The notes under the pieces are model-generated. The model had not been told where the DNA came from and did not search any database. It was given only the letters and a program-made list of their open reading frames with translations. The position numbers and the translations under genes were made by a program. Below are positions 7,449 through 16,873 of a DNA stretch of 64,000 nucleotides, piece after piece. The DNA is from Streptomyces sp. DG2A-72. GTDB lineage: Bacteria; Actinomycetota; Actinomycetes; Streptomycetales; Streptomycetaceae. The DNA lies in assembly GCF_030499575.1 (NCBI RefSeq), contig NZ_JASTLC010000001.1:6286001-6350000 (forward strand), written 5' to 3'. Numbering within the stretch: position 1 is the first letter of the stretch; each line of letters starts with the position of its first letter.

Positions 7449-9932
7449 ATGAGCAGCCTCTTTGACGACAGCTTCCTGGCGAACCTCCAGGCCCCTCGGG
7501 CCCATGCGGAGGAACCCCCGCCGCCGCCCGAGGACGATCATGTGCCGGAGCCGATTCCGGATGATCTGTTCGGCGGGAAGTTCGACGCGCCGCCGGACCG
7601 GGACGCGTACTACCGGGACGGCGCGCACCGCCCGGCGGTGGACCCGGCCGCGCTCCTGGACGGGCTGAACGAGAACCAGCGAGCGGCCGTCGTCCACTCC
7701 GGCTCCCCGCTGCTCATCGTGGCCGGCGCCGGCTCCGGCAAGACGCGTGTGCTGACGCACCGCATCGCGTACCTGCTCGGCGAGCGCAAGGTGCACCCCG
7801 GCCAGATCCTCGCGATCACCTTCACCAACAAGGCCGCCGGCGAGATGAAGGAGCGCGTCGAGCAACTCGTCGGCCCGCGCGCGAACGCGATGTGGGTGAT
7901 GACCTTCCACAGCGCATGCGTACGCATCCTGCGCCGCGAGTCGAAGAAGCTCGGCTTCACGTCATCCTTCTCGATCTACGACGCCGCCGATTCCAAGCGC
8001 CTGATGGCCCTGGTCTGCCGCGACCTGGACCTCGACCCCAAGCGCTACCCGCCCAAGTCCTTCAGCGCCAAGATCAGCAACCTGAAGAACGAGCTGATCG
8101 ACGAGGAGGACTTCGCCGCCCAGGCCACCGACGGCTTCGAGAAAACCCTCGCCCAGGCGTACGCGATGTACCAGTCGCGCCTGCGCGAGGCCAACGCCCT
8201 CGACTTCGACGACCTGATCATGACGACGGTCAACCTGCTGCGCGCCTTCCCGGACGTTGCCGAGCACTACCGCCGCCGCTTCCGGCACGTCATGGTCGAC
8301 GAGTACCAGGACACCAACCACGCGCAGTACGCCCTGGTACGCGAACTCGTCGGCACCGGTGAGCACGATGAAGACGTACCGCCCAACGAGCACGACCTGC
8401 TCCCCGCCGAGCTGTGCGTCGTCGGTGACGCCGACCAGTCGATCTACGCCTTCCGCGGCGCGACCATCCGCAACATCCTCCAGTTCGAGGAGGACTACCC
8501 GGACGCGACGACGATCCTGCTGGAGCAGAACTACCGCTCCACCCAGACGATCCTCACCGCCGCCAACGCCGTCATCGAGCGCAACGAGTCCCGCCGCCCC
8601 AAGAACCTGTGGACCAACGCGGGCGCGGGCGCGCGCATCACCGGCTATGTCGCCGACACCGAGCACGACGAGGCGCAGTTCGTCGCCGAGGAGATAGACC
8701 GCCTCACGGACGCGGGCGACGCGAAGGCCGGCGACGTCGCGGTCTTCTACCGTACGAACGCCCAGTCCCGTGTCTTCGAAGAGGTCTTCATCCGCGTCGG
8801 CCTGCCCTACAAGGTCGTCGGCGGCGTCCGCTTCTACGAGCGCAAGGAGGTCCGGGACGTCCTGGCCTACCTGCGCGTGCTCGCCAACCCCGAGGACTCG
8901 GTCCCGCTGCGCCGCATCCTCAACGTGCCCAAGCGGGGCATCGGCGACCGCGCCGAGGCGATGATCGACGCCCTCTCCCAGCGCGAGAAGATCAGCTTCC
9001 CGCAGGCACTGCGCCGCGTCGACGAGGCGTACGGCATGGCCGCCCGGTCGACGAACGCGGTCAAGCGGTTCAACGTGCTCATGGAGGAGCTCCGTACGAT
9101 CGTCGAGTCGGGCGCGGGCCCCGCGACCGTCCTCGAGGCCGTCCTCGAACGCACCGGGTACCTCGCCGAGTTGCAGGCCTCCACCGACCCGCAGGACGAG
9201 ACCCGGATCGAGAACCTCCAGGAACTCGCGGCCGTGGCCCTGGAGTTCGAGCAGGAGGCCGGGGAGGGCGAGGCCGCGGGCGGACTCTCCGACTTCCTGG
9301 AGCGCGTCGCCCTGGTCGCCGACTCCGACCAGATCCCCGACGAGGACGAGGAAGGCGCGGGCGTCATCACCCTGATGACCCTGCACACCGCCAAGGGCCT
9401 CGAATTCCCCGTCGTGTTCCTGACCGGCATGGAGGACGGCGTCTTCCCGCACATGCGCGCCCTCGGCCAGACCAAGGAGCTGGAGGAGGAGCGGCGCCTG
9501 GCGTACGTCGGCATCACGCGCGCGCGGGAACGCCTCTATCTGACGCGGTCCGCCATGCGGAGCGCGTGGGGGCAGCCGTCGTACAACCCGCCCTCGCGTT
9601 TCCTGGCGGAGATCCCGGACCAGCACGTGGACTGGAAGCGGACCGGTCCCTCCGCGGCCCCGGCGGGCCCGGTGTCGGGCGTCGCCGCCTCGCTGTCCTC
9701 GTCCCGCTCCCGCTCGTCGGCATCGGGCGCCTCCGGCTTCGCCACGCGACGGACCTCGGAGAAACCGGTGGTCGCGCTGGCGGTCGGCGACCGGGTCACC
9801 CACGACCAGTTCGGTCTCGGCACGGTGATGGCGGTCAAGGGCACCGGCGGCAACGCGGAGGCCACGATCGACTTCGGCGACACCAAGCCGAAGCGGCTGC
9901 TGCTGCGCTACGCGCCGGTGGAGAAGCTCTGA
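7449..9932 (+). CDS. pcrA: ATP-dependent DNA helicase PcrA (UvrD/Rep family)
   Basis: 827 aa, a full-length SF1A 3'-5' helicase for nucleotide-excision repair, removal of RecA filaments and replication-transcription conflict. After an 80-residue acidic/Pro N-tail the motifs come in order: Walker A VAGAGSGKTRVL, TFTNKAAGEM, motif II VDEYQDTNHAQY, motif III GDADQSIYAFRGA, motif IV QNYRST, motif V TLHTAKGLEFPVV, and motif VI YVGITRARERLYL. The C-terminal 60 residues are the PcrA Tudor-like RNA-polymerase-binding domain (VGDRVTHDQFGLGTVMAVKG). A damage-type promoter sits directly upstream. Confidence 0.97.
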   Translation: MSSLFDDSFLANLQAPRAHAEEPPPPPEDDHVPEPIPDDLFGGKFDAPPDRDAYYRDGAHRPAVDPAALLDGLNENQRAAVVHSGSPLLIVAGAGSGKTRVLTHRIAYLLGERKVHPGQILAITFTNKAAGEMKERVEQLVGPRANAMWVMTFHSACVRILRRESKKLGFTSSFSIYDAADSKRLMALVCRDLDLDPKRYPPKSFSAKISNLKNELIDEEDFAAQATDGFEKTLAQAYAMYQSRLREANALDFDDLIMTTVNLLRAFPDVAEHYRRRFRHVMVDEYQDTNHAQYALVRELVGTGEHDEDVPPNEHDLLPAELCVVGDADQSIYAFRGATIRNILQFEEDYPDATTILLEQNYRSTQTILTAANAVIERNESRRPKNLWTNAGAGARITGYVADTEHDEAQFVAEEIDRLTDAGDAKAGDVAVFYRTNAQSRVFEEVFIRVGLPYKVVGGVRFYERKEVRDVLAYLRVLANPEDSVPLRRILNVPKRGIGDRAEAMIDALSQREKISFPQALRRVDEAYGMAARSTNAVKRFNVLMEELRTIVESGAGPATVLEAVLERTGYLAELQASTDPQDETRIENLQELAAVALEFEQEAGEGEAAGGLSDFLERVALVADSDQIPDEDEEGAGVITLMTLHTAKGLEFPVVFLTGMEDGVFPHMRALGQTKELEEERRLAYVGITRARERLYLTRSAMRSAWGQPSYNPPSRFLAEIPDQHVDWKRTGPSAAPAGPVSGVAASLSSSRSRSSASGASGFATRRTSEKPVVALAVGDRVTHDQFGLGTVMAVKGTGGNAEATIDFGDTKPKRLLLRYAPVEKL

Positions 9933-9973
9933 CGGAGTCGGGCCCTCGCTGAACCGCGGGGGCCCGCAGGCAC

Positions 9974-11473
9974 TTACGTCGGGTCCAGCCCGTGGCTGCG
10001 CAGCCAGGCCAGCGGGTCTATGGCGGAGCCACCGGACGGCTTCACCTCGAAGTGCAGGTGCGGACCGGTCGAGTTGCCGGAGTTGCCGGAGTACGCGATC
10101 GCGTCGCCGGCCTTCACGGTCGTACCGGACGAGACGGCGTAGGTGGAGAGGTGGCAGTACCACGTCTCCGTACCGTCCTTGTCGGTCACGATCATCATGT
10201 TGCCGTAGGAGCTGTTCCACTCCGTGCGGACGGTGCCGTCGGTCGCGGCCATCACCGGCGTGCCGTACGAGACCGGGAAGTCGATGCCGGTGTGGATGGA
10301 CATCCAGTTGATGCCGGACTGGCCGAAGTAGGCGCTGAGCCCGTGCTGGGCGACCGGCAGGGCGTACTTCGGGCGCAGCCGCTCCTTGCGGGCCGCCTCC
10401 GCCGCCGCCTTCTTCTTCTCGGCCTCCTGCTGGGCCCTGAGGTCGATGCGCTCCTGCGTCCGGCTGGCCCGGTCGGCGAAGTCGTCGGCACCGGCCGTGA
10501 GGCTCTCGAGCTGGGTGTCCAGCTTGTTGTTCGCGGTGGACGGCTTGACGGACTTCGTGTCCGACGCGGTCGTCGACGTGTCACCGCCGTCGTCGGTCAG
10601 TGTGCCGACGGATGCGGCGGCGATCCCCGCGACACCCATCACACATGCCGACGGCACGGCGACCGTCAGCAGCGCGGAGCGCTTGGCGGGCGTACGGCGG
10701 CGGGAGCGGCCCGCCCTGCGAGCGGCCGCGCGTGAGCCGGGCGCAGGGGACGGCGTGACGGCCTCTTCCTGGCCGTCGAGCAGGGGTGTTACGGCGGGCA
10801 GCTCACCGGTTGAGCCAGTGGCACCGGCGGAGGCGGTGAGGCCCGTGTGGTCCGACCCGTCTTCGTCCTGGGCGGGTTCGTCGTACGAGACATGCTCGTA
10901 CTCGTCGGCCGGGTGCTGGGCGCCGTCCGAGTTCCACTGCGTGGCGTCGTACGCGCCGGTGTCGAAGGTCTGCGTGCCCCAGTCCCAGTGCTGGGTCTGG
11001 TCCGCCGCGCCGGAGTGCTCAGGCTGCTCGGGCTGCAGCCAAGTACCCGAATCCCACTGGCCGGTGGCCTCGGGGCCGGTGGCCTGGGGCGGGATGACGG
11101 AGAGCGGCTGGTGGCCGTTGGCCCAGGCGGTGGTGTCGTACGCGCCGGTGTCGTAGGCGGCGTGGTGCTGGGCCGCGTACACGTCGTAGTTCAGCGTCTG
11201 GTGACTGCCCGTCGACCACTGCGTGCCGTCGTACGAGCCCGTGTTCTCGCCGGGCATGCTGCCGAAGAGCGGGTTGGCGTCGAAGGTCGGGGTGGCGTAG
11301 GCGCCGGTGTCCATGCCTGCCGTGCCCGAGGGAAAACCGTTCGCCGGGTAGGCGTCGTACGTGGTGAAGTCACCGTAGTGGGCTTCCTGTCCGCCGTACG
11401 ACGCGTAGTGCGCCGAGGCATCGGAAGCCGGGGCCGGGGAGGTCATGGTCCCCGACGGGTGACGTTCGTTCAC
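9974..11473 (-). CDS. M23 (LytM) metallo-endopeptidase, membrane-anchored
   Basis: 499 aa from GTG 11473 (VNERHPSGTM); ATG 11446 is an alternative. The first 220 residues are low-complexity, rich in Tyr, Asp, Trp and Gln, with repeats such as AYDTGAYDTTAW and TFDTGAYDATQW, and would be cytoplasmic. One membrane segment follows a basic stretch (RSALLTVAVPSACVMGVAG), then a coiled coil, then the C-terminal M23 domain with metal ligands in HTGIDFPVSYGTPV and HLHFEVKP. It should cut peptide cross-links in the wall. Convergent with pcrA. The long cytoplasmic repeat tail is unusual for this class. Confidence 0.92.
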   Translation of the reverse strand: MNERHPSGTMTSPAPASDASAHYASYGGQEAHYGDFTTYDAYPANGFPSGTAGMDTGAYATPTFDANPLFGSMPGENTGSYDGTQWSTGSHQTLNYDVYAAQHHAAYDTGAYDTTAWANGHQPLSVIPPQATGPEATGQWDSGTWLQPEQPEHSGAADQTQHWDWGTQTFDTGAYDATQWNSDGAQHPADEYEHVSYDEPAQDEDGSDHTGLTASAGATGSTGELPAVTPLLDGQEEAVTPSPAPGSRAAARRAGRSRRRTPAKRSALLTVAVPSACVMGVAGIAAASVGTLTDDGGDTSTTASDTKSVKPSTANNKLDTQLESLTAGADDFADRASRTQERIDLRAQQEAEKKKAAAEAARKERLRPKYALPVAQHGLSAYFGQSGINWMSIHTGIDFPVSYGTPVMAATDGTVRTEWNSSYGNMMIVTDKDGTETWYCHLSTYAVSSGTTVKAGDAIAYSGNSGNSTGPHLHFEVKPSGGSAIDPLAWLRSHGLDPT

Positions 11474-11670
11474 CAACTTCTCTCTCGCCTCGACAACAGG
11501 GGCTGCCAGAGCAGTGCGGCGACTGTACCCGGCAGTACGCGGGCGCGACAATCTTCGGCAGGTTTCGCGCCTGAAGGAAACGGGCATTCGGCCGTGTTTC
11601 GGGGGACGGCGGGCGCGGGTTTGGCCCTGCGTTCGAAGAGTGTTCGAAGTTGTGTGGGGTGGAGTGAACG

Positions 11671-12534
11671 TCACGCCACGGTCAAGCCGCCGGTCCGGGC
11701 GGCTGTTTCGGCTCCTGTCGGTGCGGTGTCGAGGGCCTGCCGTATGCCGGTCGCGACGGCGGGGTGCACGGGCAGGGCGAGGTGTCCGATGCCGCTCACC
11801 CGCACGTTGTGCGCCAGCAGGTCGGGGTGGTCGATACAGGCGGCCTCAAGCGGGTCCATCAGGTGGTCCAGGTCGCTCCAGAAGCTCACGAAGTGCGTAC
11901 GGCAGCCGGGGGCCGGCCGGGTGAGCTCCTCGAGGACGGCCGAGCCCGGGCGCATCTGGCGGACGATCGGGTGGGCGTTCATCAGCGGAGCCACCCGGGT
12001 GCCCGAGTGCGGCGTGCCCAGCGTCACCAGCGTCTTGACGCGAATGTCACCGCCCAGTCGCTGTACGTAATAACGGGCGATCAGCCCGCCGAGGCTGTGG
12101 CCGACGATGTCGACCTGCTTGCTGCCCGTGCGCTCGCAGATCTCCTCTATGTGCCGGGCGAGCAGCTCGGCCGCGGCGCGTATGTCGCAGGTCAGCGGAG
12201 AGTAGTTGAGCGACTCGACCTGCTGCCTGCCGTGCTGGGCGAGATTGCGGCGCAGCAGGACGAAGACCGAGCGGTTGTCGATGAAGCCGTGCAGTAGGAC
12301 GACCGGGGGTTTGGCCTCCGTCGGCAGCTGTGCGGTGTCGGGCGGGGGAAGCGCGGGGCCCGGGCCGCGGCGCTCCTGGGTGATGCCGGAGGGGTAGAGG
12401 AGGAGGTGTCCCGCGAGGATGGCGAGGTCCAGGGCGGTCGCCTTCAGGAGGTTCATGGACAGCCCCGCCAGTCTGCTGGGGAGCAGGCGCTGGCAGAGGG
12501 GAAGAAAGGGCACTACCGCCCTGGTGACCTTCAT
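11671..12534 (-). CDS. Alpha/beta-hydrolase, lipase-like
   Basis: 287 aa from ATG 12534, which has AGGAGGT 8 nt upstream. Alpha/beta-hydrolase fold: oxyanion strand VVLLHGFIDN, nucleophile elbow GHSLGG (Ser), an acid in the FWSDLDHLMDP region and a C-terminal His in GIGHLALPVHP. The 35-residue hydrophobic N-terminus (LAILAGHLLLYPSG) could anchor it in the membrane. The elbow and the ARYYVQRLGG sequence after it resemble triacylglycerol lipases of the LipA/EstA type; the real substrate is unknown. No operon partner. Confidence 0.85.
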   Translation of the reverse strand: MKVTRAVVPFLPLCQRLLPSRLAGLSMNLLKATALDLAILAGHLLLYPSGITQERRGPGPALPPPDTAQLPTEAKPPVVLLHGFIDNRSVFVLLRRNLAQHGRQQVESLNYSPLTCDIRAAAELLARHIEEICERTGSKQVDIVGHSLGGLIARYYVQRLGGDIRVKTLVTLGTPHSGTRVAPLMNAHPIVRQMRPGSAVLEELTRPAPGCRTHFVSFWSDLDHLMDPLEAACIDHPDLLAHNVRVSGIGHLALPVHPAVATGIRQALDTAPTGAETAARTGGLTVA

Positions 12535-13184
12535 GGCCGACCTCCTGTCGGCACGCGGAAGGACGGCTCTGTCCCCCGTGTGCCCTCGTGGGAAGCCGTG
12601 CCGAAGGCGGCCGACGGTGCGCCAGCGGGGCGCGTGGGACGGGTGCGGTCGGGGGCCTGAGGTGCGCCTGTGGTGCAAGACGCGCCTGTGGTGCCGATGA
12701 AGCGACGAGGTCCCCTGTCGGTGTGGCGACGAGGCTCCCCGCTGTCGTGCCGTACCTGTCCTACGTGCCCTGCGTGCCACCGTCGGTGCGCCGCACCACC
12801 ACGGCGCGCGGCCTGCGGCGCGGTGGTGCGACGACCTCGTTGCGGCTCCCTGTGCGCTTGTTCCCTCCACGGTCCGTGTGCCGCAGGGGCCTGCGGCACT
12901 CGGGAAGCAGAGACGCGGAACGGTGCGCGGCTAACGTGTCCCACCGTGTGATTTCCCCCTCGGTCGGCACCGCGAAACTGCCGGTTACGGGATGCAGGAG
13001 ATAACGTTCGTTCACTTCCCCGGCCGGTGCGGTGTGAGGTGTCCTGGCTGTGGCGGTGTGCTCGGGTGCGTACTCGGTGCGGCGGACGGCTCAGCGCGCG
13101 GCATGCGAGGCTCGTACGGCACGGGGGGCGGTGTGTGGGGTACGTATCGGTACGGATGCATGTAGTCGCTTCATGGAGGCAGTG
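12535..13184. other. 650-bp intergenic region without a recognised gene
   Basis: Short open frames exist on both strands (for example around 12588-13004) but they are Arg/Cys-rich, lack ribosome-binding sites and show no Streptomyces third-position G+C pattern. The stretch should contain the promoters of the lipase-like gene (left) and icmB (right). Nothing else was identified. Confidence 0.5.
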
Positions 13185-13601
13185 ATGGGTGTGGCAGCCG
13201 GTCCGATCCGCGTGGTGGTGGCCAAACCGGGGCTCGACGGTCACGATCGGGGGGCCAAGGTGATCGCGCGGGCGCTGCGCGACGCCGGTATGGAGGTCAT
13301 CTACACCGGGCTCCACCAGACCCCGGAACAGATCGTCGACACGGCGATCCAAGAGGACGCCGACGCGATCGGCCTCTCCATCCTCTCCGGCGCCCACAAC
13401 ACCCTGTTCGCCGCCGTGATCGACCTCCTGAAGGAGCGTGACGCCGAGGACATCCTGGTCTTCGGCGGCGGCATCATTCCCGAGGCGGACATCGCTCCGC
13501 TGAAGGAGAAGGGGGTTGCCGAGATCTTCACGCCGGGGGCGACGACGGCTTCGATCGTGGACTGGGTCAGGGAGAACGTGGTGCAGCCGGCGGGAGCGTA
13601 G
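13185..13601 (+). CDS. icmB: Cobalamin-binding small subunit of isobutyryl-CoA mutase
   Basis: 138 aa from ATG 13185 ([12 protein letters not shown]), with GGAGG 5-9 nt upstream. A stand-alone B12-binding domain: DGHDRG (DxHxxG, lower-axial His), SILSG (SxL) and FGGGIIP (GG) motifs in order. Its size and sequence match IcmB, the small subunit that joins IcmA to interconvert isobutyryl-CoA and n-butyryl-CoA, supplying butyrate units to polyketides and linking Val catabolism. The large subunit is not in this window, as in other Streptomyces where icmA and icmB are unlinked. A small subunit for a different acyl-CoA mutase is the alternative. Confidence 0.88.
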   Translation: MGVAAGPIRVVVAKPGLDGHDRGAKVIARALRDAGMEVIYTGLHQTPEQIVDTAIQEDADAIGLSILSGAHNTLFAAVIDLLKERDAEDILVFGGGIIPEADIAPLKEKGVAEIFTPGATTASIVDWVRENVVQPAGA

Positions 13602-13639
13602 GCGCTCCGCTGGGAGGGGCGCGATATGCCGTTGGTTTG

Positions 13640-13691
13640 CTGCGGCGCCGTTGGGGCTGGTCGCGCAGTTCCCCGCGCCCCTTTGGGGCGC
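13640..13691. repeat. Dispersed Streptomyces intergenic repeat
   Basis: The string GGCTGGTCGCGCAGTTCCCC followed by GCGCCCC-TTT-GGGGCGC is a repeat I know from many Streptomyces intergenic regions. Here it lies between the convergent icmB and DUF5691 genes. Confidence 0.7.
13675..13691. terminator. Hairpin between convergent genes
   Basis: GCGCCCC / GGGGCGC arms (13675-13681, 13685-13691) with a TTT loop, placed between icmB and the DUF5691 gene. Likely a bidirectional terminator and part of the dispersed repeat. Confidence 0.6.
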
Positions 13692-13702
13692 TGCCGGACC
13701 GC

Positions 13703-15358
13703 CTATGCCGCTTCCAACTCCTCCGCCATGGCCGCCCGTAGCCGCAGTGTCGTGACCAGGCGCTGGAACGCCTCCGCCCAGTACCCACCGGCCCCCGGTG
13801 ACGCATCCTCCGGTTCGTCCGGTACGGCCACCAGGCCGTCCAGTCGGACCGCCTCCCCGGGGTCCAGGCAGCGTTCGGCCAACCCCATCACCCCACTGAA
13901 ACTCCATGGATAACTCCCCGCGTCTCGCGCGATGTTGAGTGCGTCCACCACAGCCCGCCCCAGTGGCGTGGCCCACGGCACCGCGCACACTCCGAGCAGC
14001 TGGAACGCCTCGGACAGCCCGTGCGCCGCGATGAACCCGGCCACCCACTCGGCGCGTTCGGCGCAGCCCAGCGTGCCGAGGAGCTTCGCCCGTTCTGCCA
14101 GTGACACTGCTCCTGGACCGCCGGCTTCCGGTGCCGACGGAGTGCCGAGGAGCGCCCGTGCCCACTCCGCGTCCCGCTGTCGCACGGCGGCTCGGCACCA
14201 CGCCGCGTGCAGCTCGCTCTGCCAGTCGTCCGCGACCGGCAGCGCCACGATCTGCTGTGGCGTACGTCCGCCGAGCCGGCCGGGCCAGGTCCCGAGCGGT
14301 GCCGCCTCCACCAACTGGCCGAACCACCATGACCGTTCACCCCGTCCCGCCGGAGGCTTGGTCACGACACCGTCCCGCTCCATGCTGGGGTCGCACTCGT
14401 GCGGCGCTTCAACGGCGATCGTCGGTATCTCCCGCATACGGTCGACGGTCACGCACGCCCCGGCCCGGACCGCCATCCGTCCGGCCAGTGCCGACCCCGG
14501 CAGCGCCGACAGCAACTCCGCCGCCGTCGCCCGTACGTTGCGGCTCCGGTCGGCCAGCGCCTGTTCCAGGAACGGCTCGTCGTCCGGTCCCAGTCCTGTC
14601 CGCAGCGAGTCGAGGAACATCAGGCGGTCCTCCGCCCGTTCCGTCGACCAGGTGGTCGCGAGCAGTTCGCGTGCGGCGGCCGGCACGCGGGCGCGGATGG
14701 TCGCGAGCAGGGCGACCCGCTCGGCGAACAGTCCCTCCTGCCACAGCTCCCGCACCTTCTCCGTGTCTTCGGGGTCCGGCACCGCCGCGCCCCCGCCCGG
14801 CGCCGCACGCAGGGCGAACCGCCAGTCAGGGTTGAGCCGGGCGAGCCACATCGCCCGCGGTCCCGCGAACGTCAGCGCCGCCGGCCGTAGATCCGTACGG
14901 CCGCGGGCCGCGTCCAGCAGCGCGGGCAGCACCTCCGGTGGCGCCGAGAAGCCGCGCATGTTGGCCCTCGCGAGCCACTGCGGCAGCAACTCCATGAGAT
15001 CCGGTGCCGTGCCTCTGCTGCGGCCGGCGCCCGCGCCGGGACGGTCGGCCAGCAGCAGCGCGAGCCTGCGGGCCGCGGCGGCGGGCAGGTACGGGCGTGG
15101 GTCCTCGGGCGCCGGTTCCGGGCGCTCGGCCGCTCGCGCGGGTCGTAGCCCGGCCCGCCGTCGTACGGTCTCCACGGCCGCCGCGTCCAACAGCGCCATC
15201 GGGGCCTCCCGGCCGGGAACGGAACCCGGCGGAGTGCGCCGCTCGGTCCCGAGCAGGGCGGTGGTGACCAGTTCCTCCCAGGCGCTCGACGCGGGCGTGT
15301 TCGCAGAAGCAGAGACGCTCGGCGCGGGTGCATCCGCGGGAGCGGAGGTCCTGTTCAT
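13703..15358 (-). CDS. DUF5691 protein of the SWIM/MoxR/vWA cluster
   Basis: 551 aa from ATG 15358, with GGAAGGGAAG upstream. The protein is Ala/Arg/Leu-rich and soluble, apparently alpha-helical, with HEAT-like segments around residues 230-300 (DEPFLEQALADRSRNVRATA). It fits the family called DUF5691; no catalytic motif is visible. It lies 82 bp downstream of the SWIM gene on the same strand and should be co-transcribed. E. coli YehQ is a longer single SWIM protein, so this may be the separated partner of the SWIM protein; that is inference. Confidence 0.8.
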   Translation of the reverse strand: MNRTSAPADAPAPSVSASANTPASSAWEELVTTALLGTERRTPPGSVPGREAPMALLDAAAVETVRRRAGLRPARAAERPEPAPEDPRPYLPAAAARRLALLLADRPGAGAGRSRGTAPDLMELLPQWLARANMRGFSAPPEVLPALLDAARGRTDLRPAALTFAGPRAMWLARLNPDWRFALRAAPGGGAAVPDPEDTEKVRELWQEGLFAERVALLATIRARVPAAARELLATTWSTERAEDRLMFLDSLRTGLGPDDEPFLEQALADRSRNVRATAAELLSALPGSALAGRMAVRAGACVTVDRMREIPTIAVEAPHECDPSMERDGVVTKPPAGRGERSWWFGQLVEAAPLGTWPGRLGGRTPQQIVALPVADDWQSELHAAWCRAAVRQRDAEWARALLGTPSAPEAGGPGAVSLAERAKLLGTLGCAERAEWVAGFIAAHGLSEAFQLLGVCAVPWATPLGRAVVDALNIARDAGSYPWSFSGVMGLAERCLDPGEAVRLDGLVAVPDEPEDASPGAGGYWAEAFQRLVTTLRLRAAMAEELEAA

Positions 15359-15440
15359 GCGCTTCCCTTCCGTTGGGTGCCGTGGGGCGGTTGAAGGCTC
15401 ATCGAGGTCGGGTGTCCGGTGGGACGGGACACATGCAGGC

Positions 15441-16796
15441 TCAGCACAGCGTCACCGCCTCGCTCGTCCCCTCCGGCCAGGCGGTCAGCGGGTTGAAGCC
15501 GCGGTGGCCGCACTCGCCGAAGACCTTCACGGGGGCGCCGCCGGACAGGGCGACGAGTCGCCACAGGCCGGCGCGGGAGCGGGCCGATGGTGTCAGCGGC
15601 AGGGCTGTTGCCCCGTCGGCGTCCGCCAGCTGCCAGGAGTCGCCGTCCGGGGTCGGTATGACGCGGTCCAGCGTGACCGGGACCGACTCCAGCCAGGGGT
15701 CGTCCCGCAGCGCATCGCCGTAACGGGCGGCCGCCTGGACCGTCGTCACTCCCGGCGGACGTATCGCCGCCGGAGCGGGGGGCGCGAACTGCTCACCCAG
15801 GGAAGCCCGCAGCTGCCCCGCTCCGGGGTACGCGGACACCTCGGCGTCCAGGGACAGCCCGACCGGCAGCGCCAGTTCGGGAGCGCGGCCCGCGGCGCCG
15901 TAGGAGAGGAGCAGTGCGGTGCGAGCCGTGTCGGCGCCGTGCAGCCAGATTCTGCGGGTCGTCAGCTTCGGATCGGCCGTGTCGTACTGGGCGAGGATCA
16001 GCCAGCGGTCCCGGACCGGCGGGCCGTCCGCCGATGCGGGCAGGCCGATGCGGGAGCGGACCGTCGCCGCCAGTTCCTCGGGCAGCCGCTCGCGGCGCAG
16101 CCAGCCCTGGTCGAGGAGGTGGAGCAGTGCGCACTCCTCCAGCAGCCGCACCGGCCAGCCGGGACCGGACGCCGGAACAGCCCCCAACTCGCGGACGCGC
16201 GAGGCCAGTCCTGGGGCCTGGGCGTCGACCATGCGGGCCGCGGTCTCCTCCCACAGCCCGTACCCCGCCTGCTCCGCGCCCGCGAGGCCGCCGCGCAACA
16301 GGTCCGCCAGGCGCTGCTCCAGCTCCGACGCCCCCGCGGTGACCCGCTCGGCACGACGCTCCGCCCGGCGCCTGGCGGCCTCCGGATCACCGGGCCCGGA
16401 CGTGGCACCCGTCGGCCCCGCCGCCCGTTTCTCCTCCGTGCGCCGGCGTCTGCCCGCGAGCCACTCCTCCGCCCAGTCCGGTGCCCGGCCCGGCGGCACC
16501 GCGCCGTCCCCGCCCGCCCAGAGCAGCAGCAGCCCGAGCGCGTGCTTGCACGGGAACTTGCGGCTCGGACAACTGCACTTGTACGCGGGGCCGGAGGCGT
16601 CCGCGATGTCGACGACCGTCTGATACGGCTTGCTGCCACTGCCCTTGCACAGCCCCCACACCGTCCCCTCGTCGGAACTGCCCGCCTCGGACCACGGCCC
16701 GGCCGCTCCGAGTTTGCTTCCCGCCTTGCGTGACGCGGCGTCAGGCGCCAGTGCAAGCACCTGGTCCGCGGTCCAGCGCACCCCCTGCTGAGTCAT
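15441..16796 (-). CDS. SWIM zinc-finger protein
   Basis: 451 aa from ATG 16796. The SWIM motif CxCxnCxH is complete near residue 75: CSCPSRKFPCKH. The rest is a Trp/Leu-rich domain of unknown fold. SWIM fingers bind DNA or protein in recombination and conflict-type systems. The start has no ribosome-binding site. A perfect PafBC-type promoter upstream (16826-16804) puts the RNA start at about the ATG, so the mRNA is probably leaderless. It is divergent from the MoxR gene and similar to the SWIM protein YehQ of the E. coli yehLMPQ cluster. Confidence 0.87.
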   Translation of the reverse strand: MTQQGVRWTADQVLALAPDAASRKAGSKLGAAGPWSEAGSSDEGTVWGLCKGSGSKPYQTVVDIADASGPAYKCSCPSRKFPCKHALGLLLLWAGGDGAVPPGRAPDWAEEWLAGRRRRTEEKRAAGPTGATSGPGDPEAARRRAERRAERVTAGASELEQRLADLLRGGLAGAEQAGYGLWEETAARMVDAQAPGLASRVRELGAVPASGPGWPVRLLEECALLHLLDQGWLRRERLPEELAATVRSRIGLPASADGPPVRDRWLILAQYDTADPKLTTRRIWLHGADTARTALLLSYGAAGRAPELALPVGLSLDAEVSAYPGAGQLRASLGEQFAPPAPAAIRPPGVTTVQAAARYGDALRDDPWLESVPVTLDRVIPTPDGDSWQLADADGATALPLTPSARSRAGLWRLVALSGGAPVKVFGECGHRGFNPLTAWPEGTSEAVTLC

Positions 16797-16803
16797 GTCA
16801 TCG

Positions 16804-16826
16804 AAGGTAGATCCCACCACTGACAA
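16804..16826 (-). promoter_or_regulatory. PafBC-type DNA-damage promoter of the SWIM gene
   Basis: On the minus strand TTGTCAGTG (16826-16818), 8 bases, TACCTT (16809-16804): a full match to TTGTCRGTG-N8-TANNNT. Seven bases separate the -10 box from the ATG. Confidence 0.8.
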
Positions 16827-16873
16827 TCGGTCCGGCGAGCGCGTTTGCGCAGGTCAGAACGGATTGTCAGTGG
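16817..16873. repeat. Perfect 12-bp inverted repeat in the divergent promoter region
   Basis: CCACTGACAATC (16817-16828) and GATTGTCAGTGG (16862-16873), centres 45 bp apart. Each arm carries one TTGTCAGTG core, facing outwards, so both operons of the cluster can be served by the same activator. Confidence 0.9.

Noticed and set aside
9940..9968. GC-rich imperfect hairpin after pcrA as a terminator
   Set aside because: Arms pair only over about seven bases with mismatches; not strong enough to list.
7962..10220. 752-residue frame antisense to pcrA
   Set aside because: PcrA has all helicase motifs in the plus frame; the antisense frame has shadow composition only.
11630..11655. GTTCGAAGAGTGTTCGAAG as a LexA (SOS) box
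   Set aside because: The copies are direct repeats of GTTCGAAG, not the GAAC-N4-GTTC inverted form expected for LexA.
12588..13004. Possible gene in the lipase-icmB gap
   Set aside because: Cys/Arg-rich translation, no ribosome-binding site, stop-free only by G+C content.
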